The notes under the pieces are model-generated. The model saw only the letters and a list, made by a program, of their open reading frames with translations. It had not been told where the DNA came from and did no database searches. A stretch of DNA of 64,000 bases from Rhodanobacter_A agri (GTDB taxonomy: Bacteria; Pseudomonadota; Gammaproteobacteria; Xanthomonadales; Rhodanobacteraceae): positions 186,001 to 250,000 of the forward strand of contig NZ_JADIKL010000004.1 in NCBI RefSeq assembly GCF_044904705.1. The letters are read 5' to 3'. Within the stretch, counting starts at the first letter, position 1, and each line of letters opens with the position of its first letter. Below are positions 40,031 to 48,690 of the stretch, in pieces. A program made the position numbers and the translations under genes.

Positions 40031-41034
40031 GGCAGCTCCTCGATCTCGATGCCGGCTTCGCGCAGGGCGGCCAGCGCGGCGTCGGTGTTCGCGCCTTCCA
40101 GCGCCAGGGTGAGCTGGCCGTAGGGCAGATCCTTGATGCGGTCGATGCGGCCGGCCAGCAGGTTGAAGTCCACGCCGCTCTCGCGCATCACCCGGCTCAA
40201 TACCGGGCTGAGCGTGGTGGCGCCCCGGAAGGTGAGTCGCAGCTTGCGGCCGCCGACCTGCACCAGCGGCGTCTGCGCGCCGGCGGCTTCCTCGGGCAGC
40301 GCCTCGTTGACGAAACGCCGCGTGGTGGCGTGCCGCGGGTGCAGGAATACGTCGGCCACCGTGCCGCTTTCCACGATGCGCCCGGCGTCGAGCACGGCCA
40401 CGCGGTCGCAGATGCGGCGCACTACGTCCATCTCGTGGGTGATCAGCACGATGGTGAGCTTGAGCTCACGGTTGATCGAGGCTAGCAGGTCGAGCACCGA
40501 TGCCGTGGTCTGCGGGTCGAGCGCGCTGGTGGCCTCGTCGCACAACAGGATCTCCGGCCGGTTCGCCAGGGCGCGGGCAATGCCTACGCGCTGTTTCTGG
40601 CCGCCGGAGAGCTGCGAGGGGTATTTGCCCGCGTGCTCGGTCAGGCCCACGCGCGCCAGCAGTTCGCCGACGCGAGTGCGGATTTTCGCGGTGTCGCGCT
40701 CGCCGGCAAGGCGCAGCGGAAACGCCACGTTGTCCGCCACGGTCTGCGAGGCGAGCAGGTTGAAGTGCTGGAAGATCATGCCGATGCGTCGGCGCTGCGC
40801 GCGCAGCGCAGCCTCGTCCAGCGCGGTCATCTCGGTGTCGCCGATCAGGATGCGTCCGCCGCTGGGCTGCTCCAGCAGGTTGATCAGCCGGATCAGGGTG
40901 GACTTGCCCGCGCCGGAATGGCCGATGATGCCGAACACCTCGCCATCCTGGATGTCGAGGTTGAACGGCTGCAGCGCGGGAATCTCCCGGCCGTCCACGC
41001 GGTAGGACTTGTGTACGTCTAGGAAACGGATCAC
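40027..41034 (-). CDS. metN: Methionine ABC transporter ATPase MetN
   Basis: MetN drives methionine import. The 335-residue product has Walker A GHSGAGKSTLIR (residues about 38-49), the Q-loop FQHFNLL, the signature LSGGQKQRVGIARAL, Walker B ILLCDEATSALDP and H-loop LITHEMDVVRR. The C-terminal NIL domain (about 260-335) binds methionine and gives trans-inhibition; it ends GQLTLALEGANTDAALAALR. It is the first gene of metN-metI-metQ. The 77-bp divergent gap to the glutathione peroxidase gene should hold both promoters. Confidence 0.96.
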   Translation of the reverse strand: MIRFLDVHKSYRVDGREIPALQPFNLDIQDGEVFGIIGHSGAGKSTLIRLINLLEQPSGGRILIGDTEMTALDEAALRAQRRRIGMIFQHFNLLASQTVADNVAFPLRLAGERDTAKIRTRVGELLARVGLTEHAGKYPSQLSGGQKQRVGIARALANRPEILLCDEATSALDPQTTASVLDLLASINRELKLTIVLITHEMDVVRRICDRVAVLDAGRIVESGTVADVFLHPRHATTRRFVNEALPEEAAGAQTPLVQVGGRKLRLTFRGATTLSPVLSRVMRESGVDFNLLAGRIDRIKDLPYGQLTLALEGANTDAALAALREAGIEIEELP

Positions 41035-41111
41035 GGCGGTTCGGCGTCGGTGCGGGCGAGTATTCTAGCGTCTGGCACAGACTGCCATACGGCCATACCG
41101 GAGCTACCGCC

Positions 41112-41597
41112 ATGAGCGACATCTACGACTTCAGCGCGCGCGACATCGACGGCAACGAACGTCCCCTGTCCGAATGGCGGGGCAAGACCTTGCTGGTCGT
41201 CAACGTGGCCTCCAAATGCGGCTTCACCCCGCAATACGCGGGCCTGGAGCAGCTGTGGCGGAACGGGCGCGACCGCGGCCTGATGGTGCTTGGCTTTCCC
41301 TGCGACCAGTTCGGCCACCAGGAGCCGGGCGACGAGGCGGAGATCCGCAACTTCTGCAGCACCAGTTACGACGTGAGCTTCCCGATGTTCGCCAAGATCG
41401 AGGTGAACGGCGAGCAGGCCCATCCGCTGTACCGGTGGCTGAAGCATGAGGGCAAGGGCATCCTCGGCAGCGAGGCGATCAAGTGGAACTTCACCAAGTT
41501 CCTGGTCGACGCCCACGGCCACGTGGTGAAGCGCTACGCGCCCACCGACACCCCGGAAAAGATCGGCAAGGAACTGGATCGCCTGCTGGCGGATTGA
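41112..41597 (+). CDS. Glutathione peroxidase (cysteine type)
   Basis: It reduces peroxides using glutathione or thioredoxin. The 161-residue product has the catalytic C36 in NVASKCGFTPQY, the partner glutamine Q70 in FPCDQFGHQEPG and the tryptophan in IKWNFTKFLVD. Cysteine in place of selenocysteine and the C64 in GFPC suggest a thioredoxin-type activity as in many bacterial members. The gene diverges from metN and is followed by dacB 8 bp away on the opposite strand. Confidence 0.93.
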   Translation: MSDIYDFSARDIDGNERPLSEWRGKTLLVVNVASKCGFTPQYAGLEQLWRNGRDRGLMVLGFPCDQFGHQEPGDEAEIRNFCSTSYDVSFPMFAKIEVNGEQAHPLYRWLKHEGKGILGSEAIKWNFTKFLVDAHGHVVKRYAPTDTPEKIGKELDRLLAD

Positions 41598-41604
41598 ACC
41601 GGCT

Positions 41605-43146
41605 TCAATCGGCGCCGTGCCAGCCGGCCAGCAGCTGCACGATGGCGTCGATGTCCTGGTTGGCGGCGGGGGCGTCAGGCGCGGGCTCGTAGTTGTTGAG
41701 CAGGATCGTGAAGGCCAGCCGCTCGCCGCCCGCCGTGGTGACGTAACCGGCGATGCTGTGCACGTGGGCCATGCTGCCGGTCTTGGCTTGCACCCTGTCG
41801 ATGGCAGGCCCGTCATGCATACGTCGTTTCAGCGTGCCGTCGACGCCGGCCACTGGCAGCATGTCGCGCAGCGTGGCCGCCCACGGCTGCGCGGCAAGGT
41901 ATTGCAGCAGCCTTACCATCGCCTCGGGCGTCACCAGGTTGCCACGCGACAGCCCGGTACCTTCTTCCAGCAACACCGAAGACGGGGCGATGCCGATGCG
42001 TCCAAGCAGGTCGTGCAGCGCACGCAACCCCCAGGCTTCGTCGCTGAGAAACCCGCTGGGTGTGTCGGGCTTGTCCGCCGCCGCGGCCTTCGCGCCAATG
42101 CCGTCGATCTGCAGCAGGTTTTGCAGGTACAGGTTCTGCGAGCGCTTGAGGCCCTGGGCGAGGATCTCGGTGACCGGCGGCGACAGCAGCTCGGCCAGGA
42201 CCTGGGCATGGCTGCGCAACGCATCGTCGCGCTCCGGCCAGTGCAGTACGCGCAGCTGTCCCTCCAGCTTTATGCCGTGGCTTGCCAGCGCCGCACGTAG
42301 CTCCTCGCCGGCCTGTTGCGCCGGATCGGGAATGGCCAGCCGATAGGTGCGCGCCGGTGTGCCGGCGGGGATGCTGCCGAACGCGTGCAGCAGGGGATGG
42401 CCGGGTGCGCGATACAGATTGATGTCGTCGTGGCTGTGTGGCGCTGCGGTGGTGAGCGAGCCGGTCAGGGGCGGCGCTGCCGTATCGGGCGCGAAGCTCA
42501 GCCGGGCCGGTCCGCCGGCGGTTGCGGCGGGCGTCACGGTCAAAGCCACGATGTTCTCGTGCACGCTGAGCGCCGCGGCGGGCGCTGCGAACCAGCCCAG
42601 CAGATCGCTTGCTTCCCAGCCGCTGCCAAACTGCGGGCCGGCGAAATAGCTGTCGTCGGCGACCAGGTCGCCGCGTATCGTGTGCACGCCGCGCGCAGTC
42701 AGTTGCCCGGCCAGGTCGTCCGCCCACGCGGGATTCGCACCGGGCGTGCCCAGCGTCGGATCGCCCATGCCGTACAGCAGCAGAGGGCCTTCCAGCCGGC
42801 CGTGCCGGATCGGTGCGGCCGAGAGCAGGCGGGTAGGGATGCGGTAATCCGTGGCCAGCGTGGACAGGGTCAGCGCCGCGGTGAACAGCTTGGCGATGGA
42901 GGCTGGCTGGAACAGCCGGCCCGCGTTCTGTGCATACAGCATGTGGCCGCTATCCAGCGACACCACGGCGATGCCCCAGTCGGCGGCGGCGTAGCGTGGC
43001 TGGTGAGTGATCGTGTCGATCTGCGCGATCAGCGCGGACAGATCATGTGGCGTGTCGGATGCCGGAGTGGCGGAAGCCGCCGACGGATTGGCGATCGACA
43101 GCAGACACAGCAGCGGAGCGATCCAGGTTGCGATCCGTTTCATCAT
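41605..43146 (-). CDS. dacB: D-Ala-D-Ala carboxypeptidase/endopeptidase (PBP4, S13)
   Basis: DacB trims peptidoglycan cross-links in the periplasm. The 513-residue product starts with a signal peptide (MMKRIATWIAPLLCLLSIANPSAASA). The S13 motifs are S83-I-A-K86 (ASIAKLF), S-x-N in KRSQNLYLQNLL near residue 355 and KTG in VQAKTGSMAHV near 450. The long insert between the first two motifs, residues 90-330, is the usual PBP4 extra domain. The double ATG at 43143-43146 defines the start; a longer frame into the MATE gene region is not real. Gap to the MATE gene is 29 bp. Confidence 0.93.
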   Translation of the reverse strand: MMKRIATWIAPLLCLLSIANPSAASATPASDTPHDLSALIAQIDTITHQPRYAAADWGIAVVSLDSGHMLYAQNAGRLFQPASIAKLFTAALTLSTLATDYRIPTRLLSAAPIRHGRLEGPLLLYGMGDPTLGTPGANPAWADDLAGQLTARGVHTIRGDLVADDSYFAGPQFGSGWEASDLLGWFAAPAAALSVHENIVALTVTPAATAGGPARLSFAPDTAAPPLTGSLTTAAPHSHDDINLYRAPGHPLLHAFGSIPAGTPARTYRLAIPDPAQQAGEELRAALASHGIKLEGQLRVLHWPERDDALRSHAQVLAELLSPPVTEILAQGLKRSQNLYLQNLLQIDGIGAKAAAADKPDTPSGFLSDEAWGLRALHDLLGRIGIAPSSVLLEEGTGLSRGNLVTPEAMVRLLQYLAAQPWAATLRDMLPVAGVDGTLKRRMHDGPAIDRVQAKTGSMAHVHSIAGYVTTAGGERLAFTILLNNYEPAPDAPAANQDIDAIVQLLAGWHGAD

Positions 43147-43175
43147 CTGCGGAGTATCCCGCAGGTGCGTCGCGG

Positions 43176-44528
43176 TCAGCCAGGCATCGGCGCGGCGATC
43201 CACGCCTGGCGGCGCTGCAGCCGCAGCGCGATCAGGCCCAGGCTCACACCGCGCATCGCCATGAAGACGACGAAGGCGAACCACAGGCCGTCGTTGCCCC
43301 AGCCGCGGCAGGTCCAGGCCACTACAGCGAACAGCAGGGTCGAGAACAGCATGCCGTCGCGCATCTCGCGGGCGCGGGTGGCGCCCACGAACAGGCCGTC
43401 GAGCAAATAGCTCCACACTCCCACCAGCGGCAGCACGGCCAACCAGGGCAGGGCGTGGTAGGCCGTGGCACGTACCGCCGGCAGGCTGGTCTGCAGGTCC
43501 ACGAACAGATGGCCGCCCAGCGCGAACAGCGCGGCGAAGCCCAGGCTGCCCAGCAGCGACCAGCCACTGGCCACCACCAGCGCGCGACGCAGGCCGGGCA
43601 AGTCGCGGGCACCGATTGCGTGGCCGCACAGGGCCTCGACCGCATTGGCCAGGCCATCAAGTCCGAACGCGGCGATCAGCAGCCCGTTCATCAGCAAGGC
43701 ATTGGCGGCCACCACGGCGTCGCCGAGCCGGGTGCCGAGCAGGGAGACCGAAAAGAACACGGCCTCCAGCGCCACCGTGCGCAGGAAGATGTCGCGGTTC
43801 ACTGCAAGCAGCGGACGCCAGTGCGACCAGCCGCGCATCGCGGCCCAGTCCACTCGGCCGGCGACGGCGCGCAGCGCCTGCCGCGCCCGCGCCAGGCCAA
43901 ACAGCGTGCCGCACCATTCGCCGGCCACCGAGGCCAGCGCGATGCCGGGTACCCCCAGCCTGAAGCCCAGCACGAACAGCAGGTTCAGCGCGATGTTCAC
44001 CAGGTTCGTGACCAGCAGCAAGGCCAGCGTGGTGCGTGTGTCGTGCTTGCCGATGAACCAGCCGGCCAATGCGTAGTTCAGCAGTGCGGCAGGCAAGCCG
44101 GCGAGGCGCAGGTGCAGGTAGTCCAATCCCAGCGTGCCCAGCGCGGCGGAGGGGTGCATCTGGCCGATCAACCACGGCAGCAGCGGCCACATCAGGGCGC
44201 CGACCAGCAGTCCGGCCGTTGCCGCCAGCAGCAGCGCCTGCGCCAGGATCGTGCGCAGCGCCGAGCCGTCGCGGGCGCCATGCGCCTGTGCGGCGAAGCC
44301 GGTGGTGCCCATGCGCAGGAAGCCCAGGCTCCACACCGGCAGTGCATACACGGCGCTGCCCACCGCCACCGCGCCCAGGTCGCTGGTGAGCGGCAGGTGG
44401 CCGGCCACCGTGCTGTCCACCAGCGCCACCAGCGGCACGCTGAGGTTGGACAGGATCATTGGCGTCGCCAGCGCCCACACGCGGCGATGCGTGGGGCGGT
44501 GGCGCCAGTCGGCCAGGATCGACGGCAT
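43176..44528 (-). CDS. MATE family efflux transporter (DinF-like)
   Basis: The 450-residue product has about 12 membrane segments and the MATE fold: LATPMILSNLSVPLVALVDSTVAGHL, then SAVYALPVWSLGFLRMGTTGFAAQAHGA in the first half. The second half has TVALEAVFFSVSLLGTRLGDAVVAANALLM and DGLANAVEALCGHAIGA. It exports cationic compounds with Na+ or H+. DinF-type members carry a tighter N-terminal half, and the call to DinF is tentative. The start at 44528 gives a normal length; the frame upstream is antisense to the slyD region. Confidence 0.88.
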   Translation of the reverse strand: MPSILADWRHRPTHRRVWALATPMILSNLSVPLVALVDSTVAGHLPLTSDLGAVAVGSAVYALPVWSLGFLRMGTTGFAAQAHGARDGSALRTILAQALLLAATAGLLVGALMWPLLPWLIGQMHPSAALGTLGLDYLHLRLAGLPAALLNYALAGWFIGKHDTRTTLALLLVTNLVNIALNLLFVLGFRLGVPGIALASVAGEWCGTLFGLARARQALRAVAGRVDWAAMRGWSHWRPLLAVNRDIFLRTVALEAVFFSVSLLGTRLGDAVVAANALLMNGLLIAAFGLDGLANAVEALCGHAIGARDLPGLRRALVVASGWSLLGSLGFAALFALGGHLFVDLQTSLPAVRATAYHALPWLAVLPLVGVWSYLLDGLFVGATRAREMRDGMLFSTLLFAVVAWTCRGWGNDGLWFAFVVFMAMRGVSLGLIALRLQRRQAWIAAPMPG

Positions 44529-44664
44529 GGATGGAGGCTCTTGGGGGACGCGGCATTCTGGCACGGGCGCCGCAGGGTCTGCGGGAGCGGGAAGGGGCGA
44601 TCTGCTAGGCTGATCGTTCGTGCCGGTGTGGAGCCGGCTCATTCACCAGTTACCGGAAACCTTC

Positions 44665-45147
44665 ATGCAGATCGCCCCGAATACCGTTGCCACCTTCCAC
44701 TACACGCTCACCGACGACGACGGCCAGGTCGTCGACAGCTCCGCCGGACGCGAGCCGTTGGCCTACCTGCATGGCCAGGGCCAGATCGTGCCGGGCCTGG
44801 AGAAGCAGATGGAAGGCCGCCAGGTCGGCGACAAGTTCGACGCCCACGTGGTGCCGGAGGAAGGCTACGGCGTGCGTCACGACGAGCTGGTGCAGGAAGT
44901 GCCGCGCGAGGCCTTCCAGGGCGTCGAGGACATCCAGCCCGGCATGCAGTTCCAGGGCCATGGCCCGCAGGGCGTGATCAACGTCACCGTGACCAAGGTC
45001 GAGGACGGCAAGGTGCACATCGACGGCAACCATCCGCTGGCCGGCAAGGCTTTGCACTTCGCGATCGAAGTGACCGGCGTGCGCGAAGCCACCGAGGAAG
45101 AGCTCGCGCACGGCCACGTGCACGGCGAGGGTGGTCACCACCACTGA
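44665..45147 (+). CDS. slyD: SlyD-type FKBP peptidyl-prolyl isomerase
   Basis: SlyD is a prolyl isomerase and chaperone that also binds nickel. The 160-residue product has the FKBP pattern DDDGQVVDSSAGREPLAYLHG then GQIVPGLEKQMEGRQVGDKF, with the insert-in-flap domain (about residues 70-120, HDELVQEVPREAFQG). It ends with a short His-rich tail HGHVHGEGGHHH, shorter than in E. coli SlyD and without cysteines. The ATG at 44665 starts the FKBP domain. It is followed by the flavin monooxygenase gene, 12 bp away, on the same strand. Confidence 0.93.
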   Translation: MQIAPNTVATFHYTLTDDDGQVVDSSAGREPLAYLHGQGQIVPGLEKQMEGRQVGDKFDAHVVPEEGYGVRHDELVQEVPREAFQGVEDIQPGMQFQGHGPQGVINVTVTKVEDGKVHIDGNHPLAGKALHFAIEVTGVREATEEELAHGHVHGEGGHHH

Positions 45148-45159
45148 CGAGGCGGCGCG

Positions 45160-46347
45160 ATGCAGGGACGCAGCATGCGCATTGCCATCGTGGGCTACGG
45201 CGCCGCCGGTCAGGCGGCGTCGCTGTTTTTGGCCGGGCAAGGGCATCGGCTGAGCGTGTTCGAGCAAGCGCCGGCGCCGGGGCCGGTGGGTGCGGGCTTC
45301 CTGCTGCAGCCGACCGGGCTGGCAGTGTTGGCGCAACTTGGCTTGCGCGAACAGGCGTTGGCACTCGGCCAACGCATCGAGGCGCTGCATGGCTGCAATC
45401 CGCAGGGCCGGCAGGTGATGGCGATGCGCTATGCGGATCACGCACCGGACTGTTTTGGTCTGGGCATGAGCCGGGGCAGCCTGTTCGCATTGCTTCGCGA
45501 TGCGTATGCCGATGCGGGCGCGATCCATGTCGGCATGCGCATGGTCAGCGTGGATGCGGAGTCCGGCATCCTGTATGACGAGCATGGCGATCGGCACGGC
45601 CCGTTCGACCTGATCGTGGCTGCCGATGGTGCCGGCTCGCGTCTGCGAGCCAGTCTTCCCCGCCTGGCGCGGCGCGACACGATCTATCCCTGGGGCGCGG
45701 TGTGGTGCCTGTTGCCTGCCGAGAACTGGCTGCACGCCGATACCTTGCAACAGCGCTACGCCGGTGCGAGCGAGATGATCGGCCTGCTGCCGGTGGGCCG
45801 CCGCGCCGATCGCAAAGACCGCTGGCTGACCTTTTACTTCAGCCTGCCTGGTGACCAAGTGGACGCTTTCGACGCGGCGGCGCTGGCGCGTCTGCGTGAG
45901 CGCGTCGAAGCGCTGTGGCCCGAGGCGTCGCCGTTGCTGGCCGGCATCGATGCGCCGGAACAACTGCAGCGCGCGCGTTATCGCGACGTAGTGGTGCCGG
46001 TGCCGTATCGCGGACGAGTGGTGTTCCTCGGCGACGCGGCTCACGCGATGAGCCCGCAACTCGGCCAAGGCGTGAACATGGCGCTGCTGGACGCGCAATC
46101 GCTGGCCGCAGCACTCGCCGAGCATGACGACCTGGCGCAGGCACTGCAGGCCCACCTGCGTGCGCGTCGTCGCCACCTGCAGGTGTACCAGTTCATGAGC
46201 CGCTGGCTCACGCCGTTATTCCAGTCGCGGCACGACCGTTTGGCACGGTTGCGCGATCTGGCTTTCGGTCCGCTGGGGCGCCTGCCGTTGGCGCGCGGCC
46301 AGATGCTGCGCATCCTGACCGGTGCCAAGCAGGGCTGGTGGCGTTAG
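45160..46347 (+). CDS. FAD-dependent monooxygenase (UbiH/salicylate hydroxylase-like)
   Basis: The 395-residue product is a class A flavin monooxygenase. The FAD Rossmann motif is RIAIVGYGAAGQAASLFLAGQG (residues 7-28). The ribose-binding DG motif is LIVAADGAGSRLR near residue 158, and the GD motif is RVVFLGDAAHAMSPQLGQGVNMALLDA near 287. It would hydroxylate an aromatic or quinone-type substrate. UbiH-like and salicylate hydroxylase-like members are both possible, and no pathway genes are adjacent. A possible second start is ATG at 45175. The stop codon overlaps the end of the convergent GNAT gene by four bases. Confidence 0.85.
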   Translation: MQGRSMRIAIVGYGAAGQAASLFLAGQGHRLSVFEQAPAPGPVGAGFLLQPTGLAVLAQLGLREQALALGQRIEALHGCNPQGRQVMAMRYADHAPDCFGLGMSRGSLFALLRDAYADAGAIHVGMRMVSVDAESGILYDEHGDRHGPFDLIVAADGAGSRLRASLPRLARRDTIYPWGAVWCLLPAENWLHADTLQQRYAGASEMIGLLPVGRRADRKDRWLTFYFSLPGDQVDAFDAAALARLRERVEALWPEASPLLAGIDAPEQLQRARYRDVVVPVPYRGRVVFLGDAAHAMSPQLGQGVNMALLDAQSLAAALAEHDDLAQALQAHLRARRRHLQVYQFMSRWLTPLFQSRHDRLARLRDLAFGPLGRLPLARGQMLRILTGAKQGWWR

Positions 46348-46805
46348 AGCAGCTTGCGGTAGACGACGAAGCCCGATTTCTCGGCGACCTGGTCGTAGAG
46401 CCGCATCGCGGTGGCATTGGTTTCGTGGGTCTGCCAGTACACGCGCGGCGCATGGGCCGCACCGGCGTGTTCGTAGACCTGCTCGATCAATGCGCGGCCT
46501 ACGCCACGGCCGCGCGCGGCTTCGACGGTGAACAAGTCCTGCAGGTAGCAGCTCTGCCCGGTCTGGATGGTGCTGCGATGGAACAGGTAGTGCGCCAGGC
46601 CCAGCAGTTCGCCGCCGCACTCGGCGACCAGCGCATGCACCGGTTCGGCCGGATCATGGAACCGCGCCCAGGTCGTGCGGGTGATTTCCTCAGGCAAGGC
46701 GCTGGGACCGCTGCGGCCGTAGAACGCGTTGTAGCCGTCCCATAGCGGCTTCCAGGCGGCGTAGTCGGCCATCGTCACCGGTCGGATCAGGATCGTATCG
46801 CTCAT
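46344..46805 (-). CDS. GNAT family N-acetyltransferase
   Basis: The 153-residue product is a Gcn5-related acetyltransferase. The acetyl-CoA site is LFTVEAARGRGVGRALIEQVYEHA (residues about 93-116, containing R-x-x-G-x-G/A). It carries the preceding strand QSCYLQDLF, and its YDQVAEKSGFVVYRKLL tail closes the domain. The start at 46805 is the ATG next to a ribosome binding site; a longer frame from 46871 is unlikely. The substrate, amino acid, peptide or antibiotic, cannot be read from sequence. It overlaps the end of the monooxygenase gene and lies 40 bp from the pldA stop. Confidence 0.85.
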   Translation of the reverse strand: MSDTILIRPVTMADYAAWKPLWDGYNAFYGRSGPSALPEEITRTTWARFHDPAEPVHALVAECGGELLGLAHYLFHRSTIQTGQSCYLQDLFTVEAARGRGVGRALIEQVYEHAGAAHAPRVYWQTHETNATAMRLYDQVAEKSGFVVYRKLL

Positions 46806-46845
46806 GGCGGTGCTCGCTTGTGCGGATCGAGGCTGCGGCATGCTC

Positions 46846-47931
46846 TCAGTACCAGTCGAGCAGCGACACACCCACTCCCAGGTAGGTGGCGTTGTGGTTG
46901 TAGTCGATCATGCTTTCGCCGTAGCCCTTGAACAGTTCCATGTAGCCGCGCAGGTTGCCGGCGATGGGGAAGCTCCAGGTGAAGCGCGCGGCGCCATGGC
47001 TCTGGTCGCCGCCGCGCAACGAATGGCGCAGCATCATGCCGAACTCCTGGCCTTGCCATTCGTGGACGATCTGCACCTCGGCACGCCCCATGTAGTTGCT
47101 GATGTCCGGGTTGTCGTCGTCGCTGCGCGGCTCGGGGATGCGCCACCATGGGCGGATCATGATCGTCCAGCCGGGGCGTTCGAAACCGAAGTCGGCGACC
47201 ACCCGATTCCAGCTGCGCGACAGCGGATCGCCGCGGCCGTTGGATTGGTGGTCGACGCCGATGCTGAACAGGCGGCCGTCCCAGCCCAATACGCGGTAGT
47301 GCGTGTCGAACACCAGCAGCGCCTCGGGCTCGTAGTCGGTTTCGCGGAACGGGCGCGACGCTTGTGCGTTGTAGACCTGCCAGCGCGAGCTTTGCGTATA
47401 GCCCAGCCACAGGTCGCCGGCATCGCCGAACACGCCTTGCCACACCTTGGTCTTGAGGCTGAGCTGGAACTTGCCTTCGATGTTCTGCAACTGCTGCGGC
47501 GTCTGCACGGTATTGTTGGGATTCGGGCTGTGCGGCTCGGTGTTCTGGTTGCTGGTGGTGAACAGCGGCATGGCATAGACCGGCTTGTAGCCGCGCAGGT
47601 TGAAGGTGCCGAGCTTGCTTTCGGGCGACAGCTCCCAACGGCTGTCCAGCAGCGACAGTGGTGCCGACACCTCTGGTTCGGAACGGGTCGCGACGACCGA
47701 GGCTTGCCGGTCGTGCGCGAACACGCCGGCGTTCGTTGTGGCGGGCGGTTCGTTGCGCTTGCGCGCAGCTGGCAGCTGGTTGCGTCCGGTGGCGCGGTCA
47801 TAGCAGGCCAGCCGCTGCGCATCGCTCTCGATCGCGGTGCAGCCGCGGATGTCGATCGGGTCGGGATTCTGCGCATGGCAGATACCGGCGGCAAGACAGC
47901 CAGCCAGCAACAGGGCGCGGCGGTATTTCAT
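46846..47931 (-). CDS. pldA: Outer-membrane phospholipase A PldA
   Basis: PldA is an outer-membrane beta-barrel that hydrolyses phospholipids in the outer leaflet when asymmetry is lost. The 361-residue product has a signal peptide (MKYRRALLLAGCLAAGICHA). A proline-rich 75-residue linker follows (residues about 50-95), longer than in E. coli PldA. Then comes the barrel with the catalytic H228-x-S230 in VDHQSNGRGDPLSRSWNRV and N242 in the same segment. The two strongest PldA blocks are thus intact. The signal also looks lipobox-like (LLLAGC), so lipidation cannot be excluded. A hairpin lies beyond the next gene upstream, so pldA is likely alone. Confidence 0.92.
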   Translation of the reverse strand: MKYRRALLLAGCLAAGICHAQNPDPIDIRGCTAIESDAQRLACYDRATGRNQLPAARKRNEPPATTNAGVFAHDRQASVVATRSEPEVSAPLSLLDSRWELSPESKLGTFNLRGYKPVYAMPLFTTSNQNTEPHSPNPNNTVQTPQQLQNIEGKFQLSLKTKVWQGVFGDAGDLWLGYTQSSRWQVYNAQASRPFRETDYEPEALLVFDTHYRVLGWDGRLFSIGVDHQSNGRGDPLSRSWNRVVADFGFERPGWTIMIRPWWRIPEPRSDDDNPDISNYMGRAEVQIVHEWQGQEFGMMLRHSLRGGDQSHGAARFTWSFPIAGNLRGYMELFKGYGESMIDYNHNATYLGVGVSLLDWY

Positions 47932-48060
47932 GGGGACTCCGGCGGCGTCGACCAGCGGGGATGGATGGAGTCTAGGACAAGGCGCGCATCCGGTTTCCGA
48001 CAGGCGACAAAATCGCTGGTGGCAACACGGCATCGCATCGGCGATGCATGAAAGCGATGG

Positions 48061-48097
48061 TCACAAAAAAACCGGCCACATCGCGATGTGGCCGGTT
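48061..48097 (-). terminator. Terminator of the AAPAQT-repeat protein gene
   Basis: The 28-bp sequence from 48070 to 48097, AACCGGCCACATCG and its mirror, is a perfect palindrome. On the minus strand it is followed by TTTTTTGTG, a strong T-run. It follows the stop codon of the gene at 48112-48543 by 15 bp. Confidence 0.85.
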
Positions 48098-48111
48098 CCA
48101 TGCAAAGCGTC

Positions 48112-48543
48112 TTACTGGGCCTGCTTGACCCAAGCTTCGTACTGCGCCTTGCTGACGTGGGTGCCGTGGTGGCTGGCGTTGAGGAAGTCATTCGCCAGCG
48201 GCGGATAGGCGGCGGCCTGTTCCTCGGTGATCCATTTCTTGCCGCCGGAGAGTTGGCTGAATGGCGGTGGCGAGCCGACTTGCGGCGCGGCCGGCGGTAC
48301 GCTGCGCACGGTCACGTCGGGCGGCGGCGTCTGCGCGGGGGCAGCAGTCTGCGCGGGAGCTGCAGTTTGCGCAGGAGCCGCAGTCTGCGCAGGAGCCGCA
48401 GTCTGCGCGGGGGCGGGTGCCTGCTGCATGGTGTCCTGCGCCGGTGGCGGCGTCTGGCCGGTGTTGTCCTGGGCGAAGGACGCGCTCGCGAAGATCAGGG
48501 CGCCGGTGGCGAGTACGGGCAACAACGCAGTGCGTGCTTTCAT
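48112..48543 (-). CDS. Secreted protein with AAPAQT tandem repeats
   Basis: The 143-residue product has a signal peptide (MKARTALLPVLATGALIFASASFA). A low-complexity part follows in which the hexapeptide AAPAQT repeats four times (residues about 46-70), encoded by 18-bp DNA units around 48345-48420. A proline-rich stretch leads to a C-terminal region of about 50 residues, GGKKWITEEQAAAYPPLANDFLNASHHGTHVSKAQYEAW, that looks folded and may be the functional part. This could be an envelope spacer or a wall-binding domain. I do not recognise a family. Upstream ATG is rejected since it would sit before the signal. Confidence 0.75.
   Translation of the reverse strand: MKARTALLPVLATGALIFASASFAQDNTGQTPPPAQDTMQQAPAPAQTAAPAQTAAPAQTAAPAQTAAPAQTPPPDVTVRSVPPAAPQVGSPPPFSQLSGGKKWITEEQAAAYPPLANDFLNASHHGTHVSKAQYEAWVKQAQ
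48345..48420. repeat. 18-bp tandem repeats inside a secreted-protein gene
   Basis: Four to five units of about 18 bp in the form GCAGTCTGCGCAGGAGCC are seen, with a few base changes. They code for AAPAQT on the minus strand. Because the units are near-identical and multiples of three, changes in copy number would keep the frame. Confidence 0.8.
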
Positions 48544-48690
48544 GATCGTTACTCCATGCCAGAATGTCCGAAGGAATGCGGGCTCGACTGGCGGCAAGAA
48601 CGATTCGGCGCCGACGAGCCTGTAACTGACGCTAACAGAGGCTGCATAAATGTCGCCGCAACATTCTTGTCGAGCCGGTGTGAAGGCAGC

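Noticed and set aside
43047..45578. 843-codon plus-strand frame over dacB, MATE and slyD
   Set aside because: It crosses three well-supported genes in a shadow frame and has no homology.
48088..48690. Upstream extension of the AlkX-like frame
   Set aside because: The in-frame extension overlaps the repeat-containing secreted gene in antisense; conserved sequence begins only near residue 14 of the chosen start.
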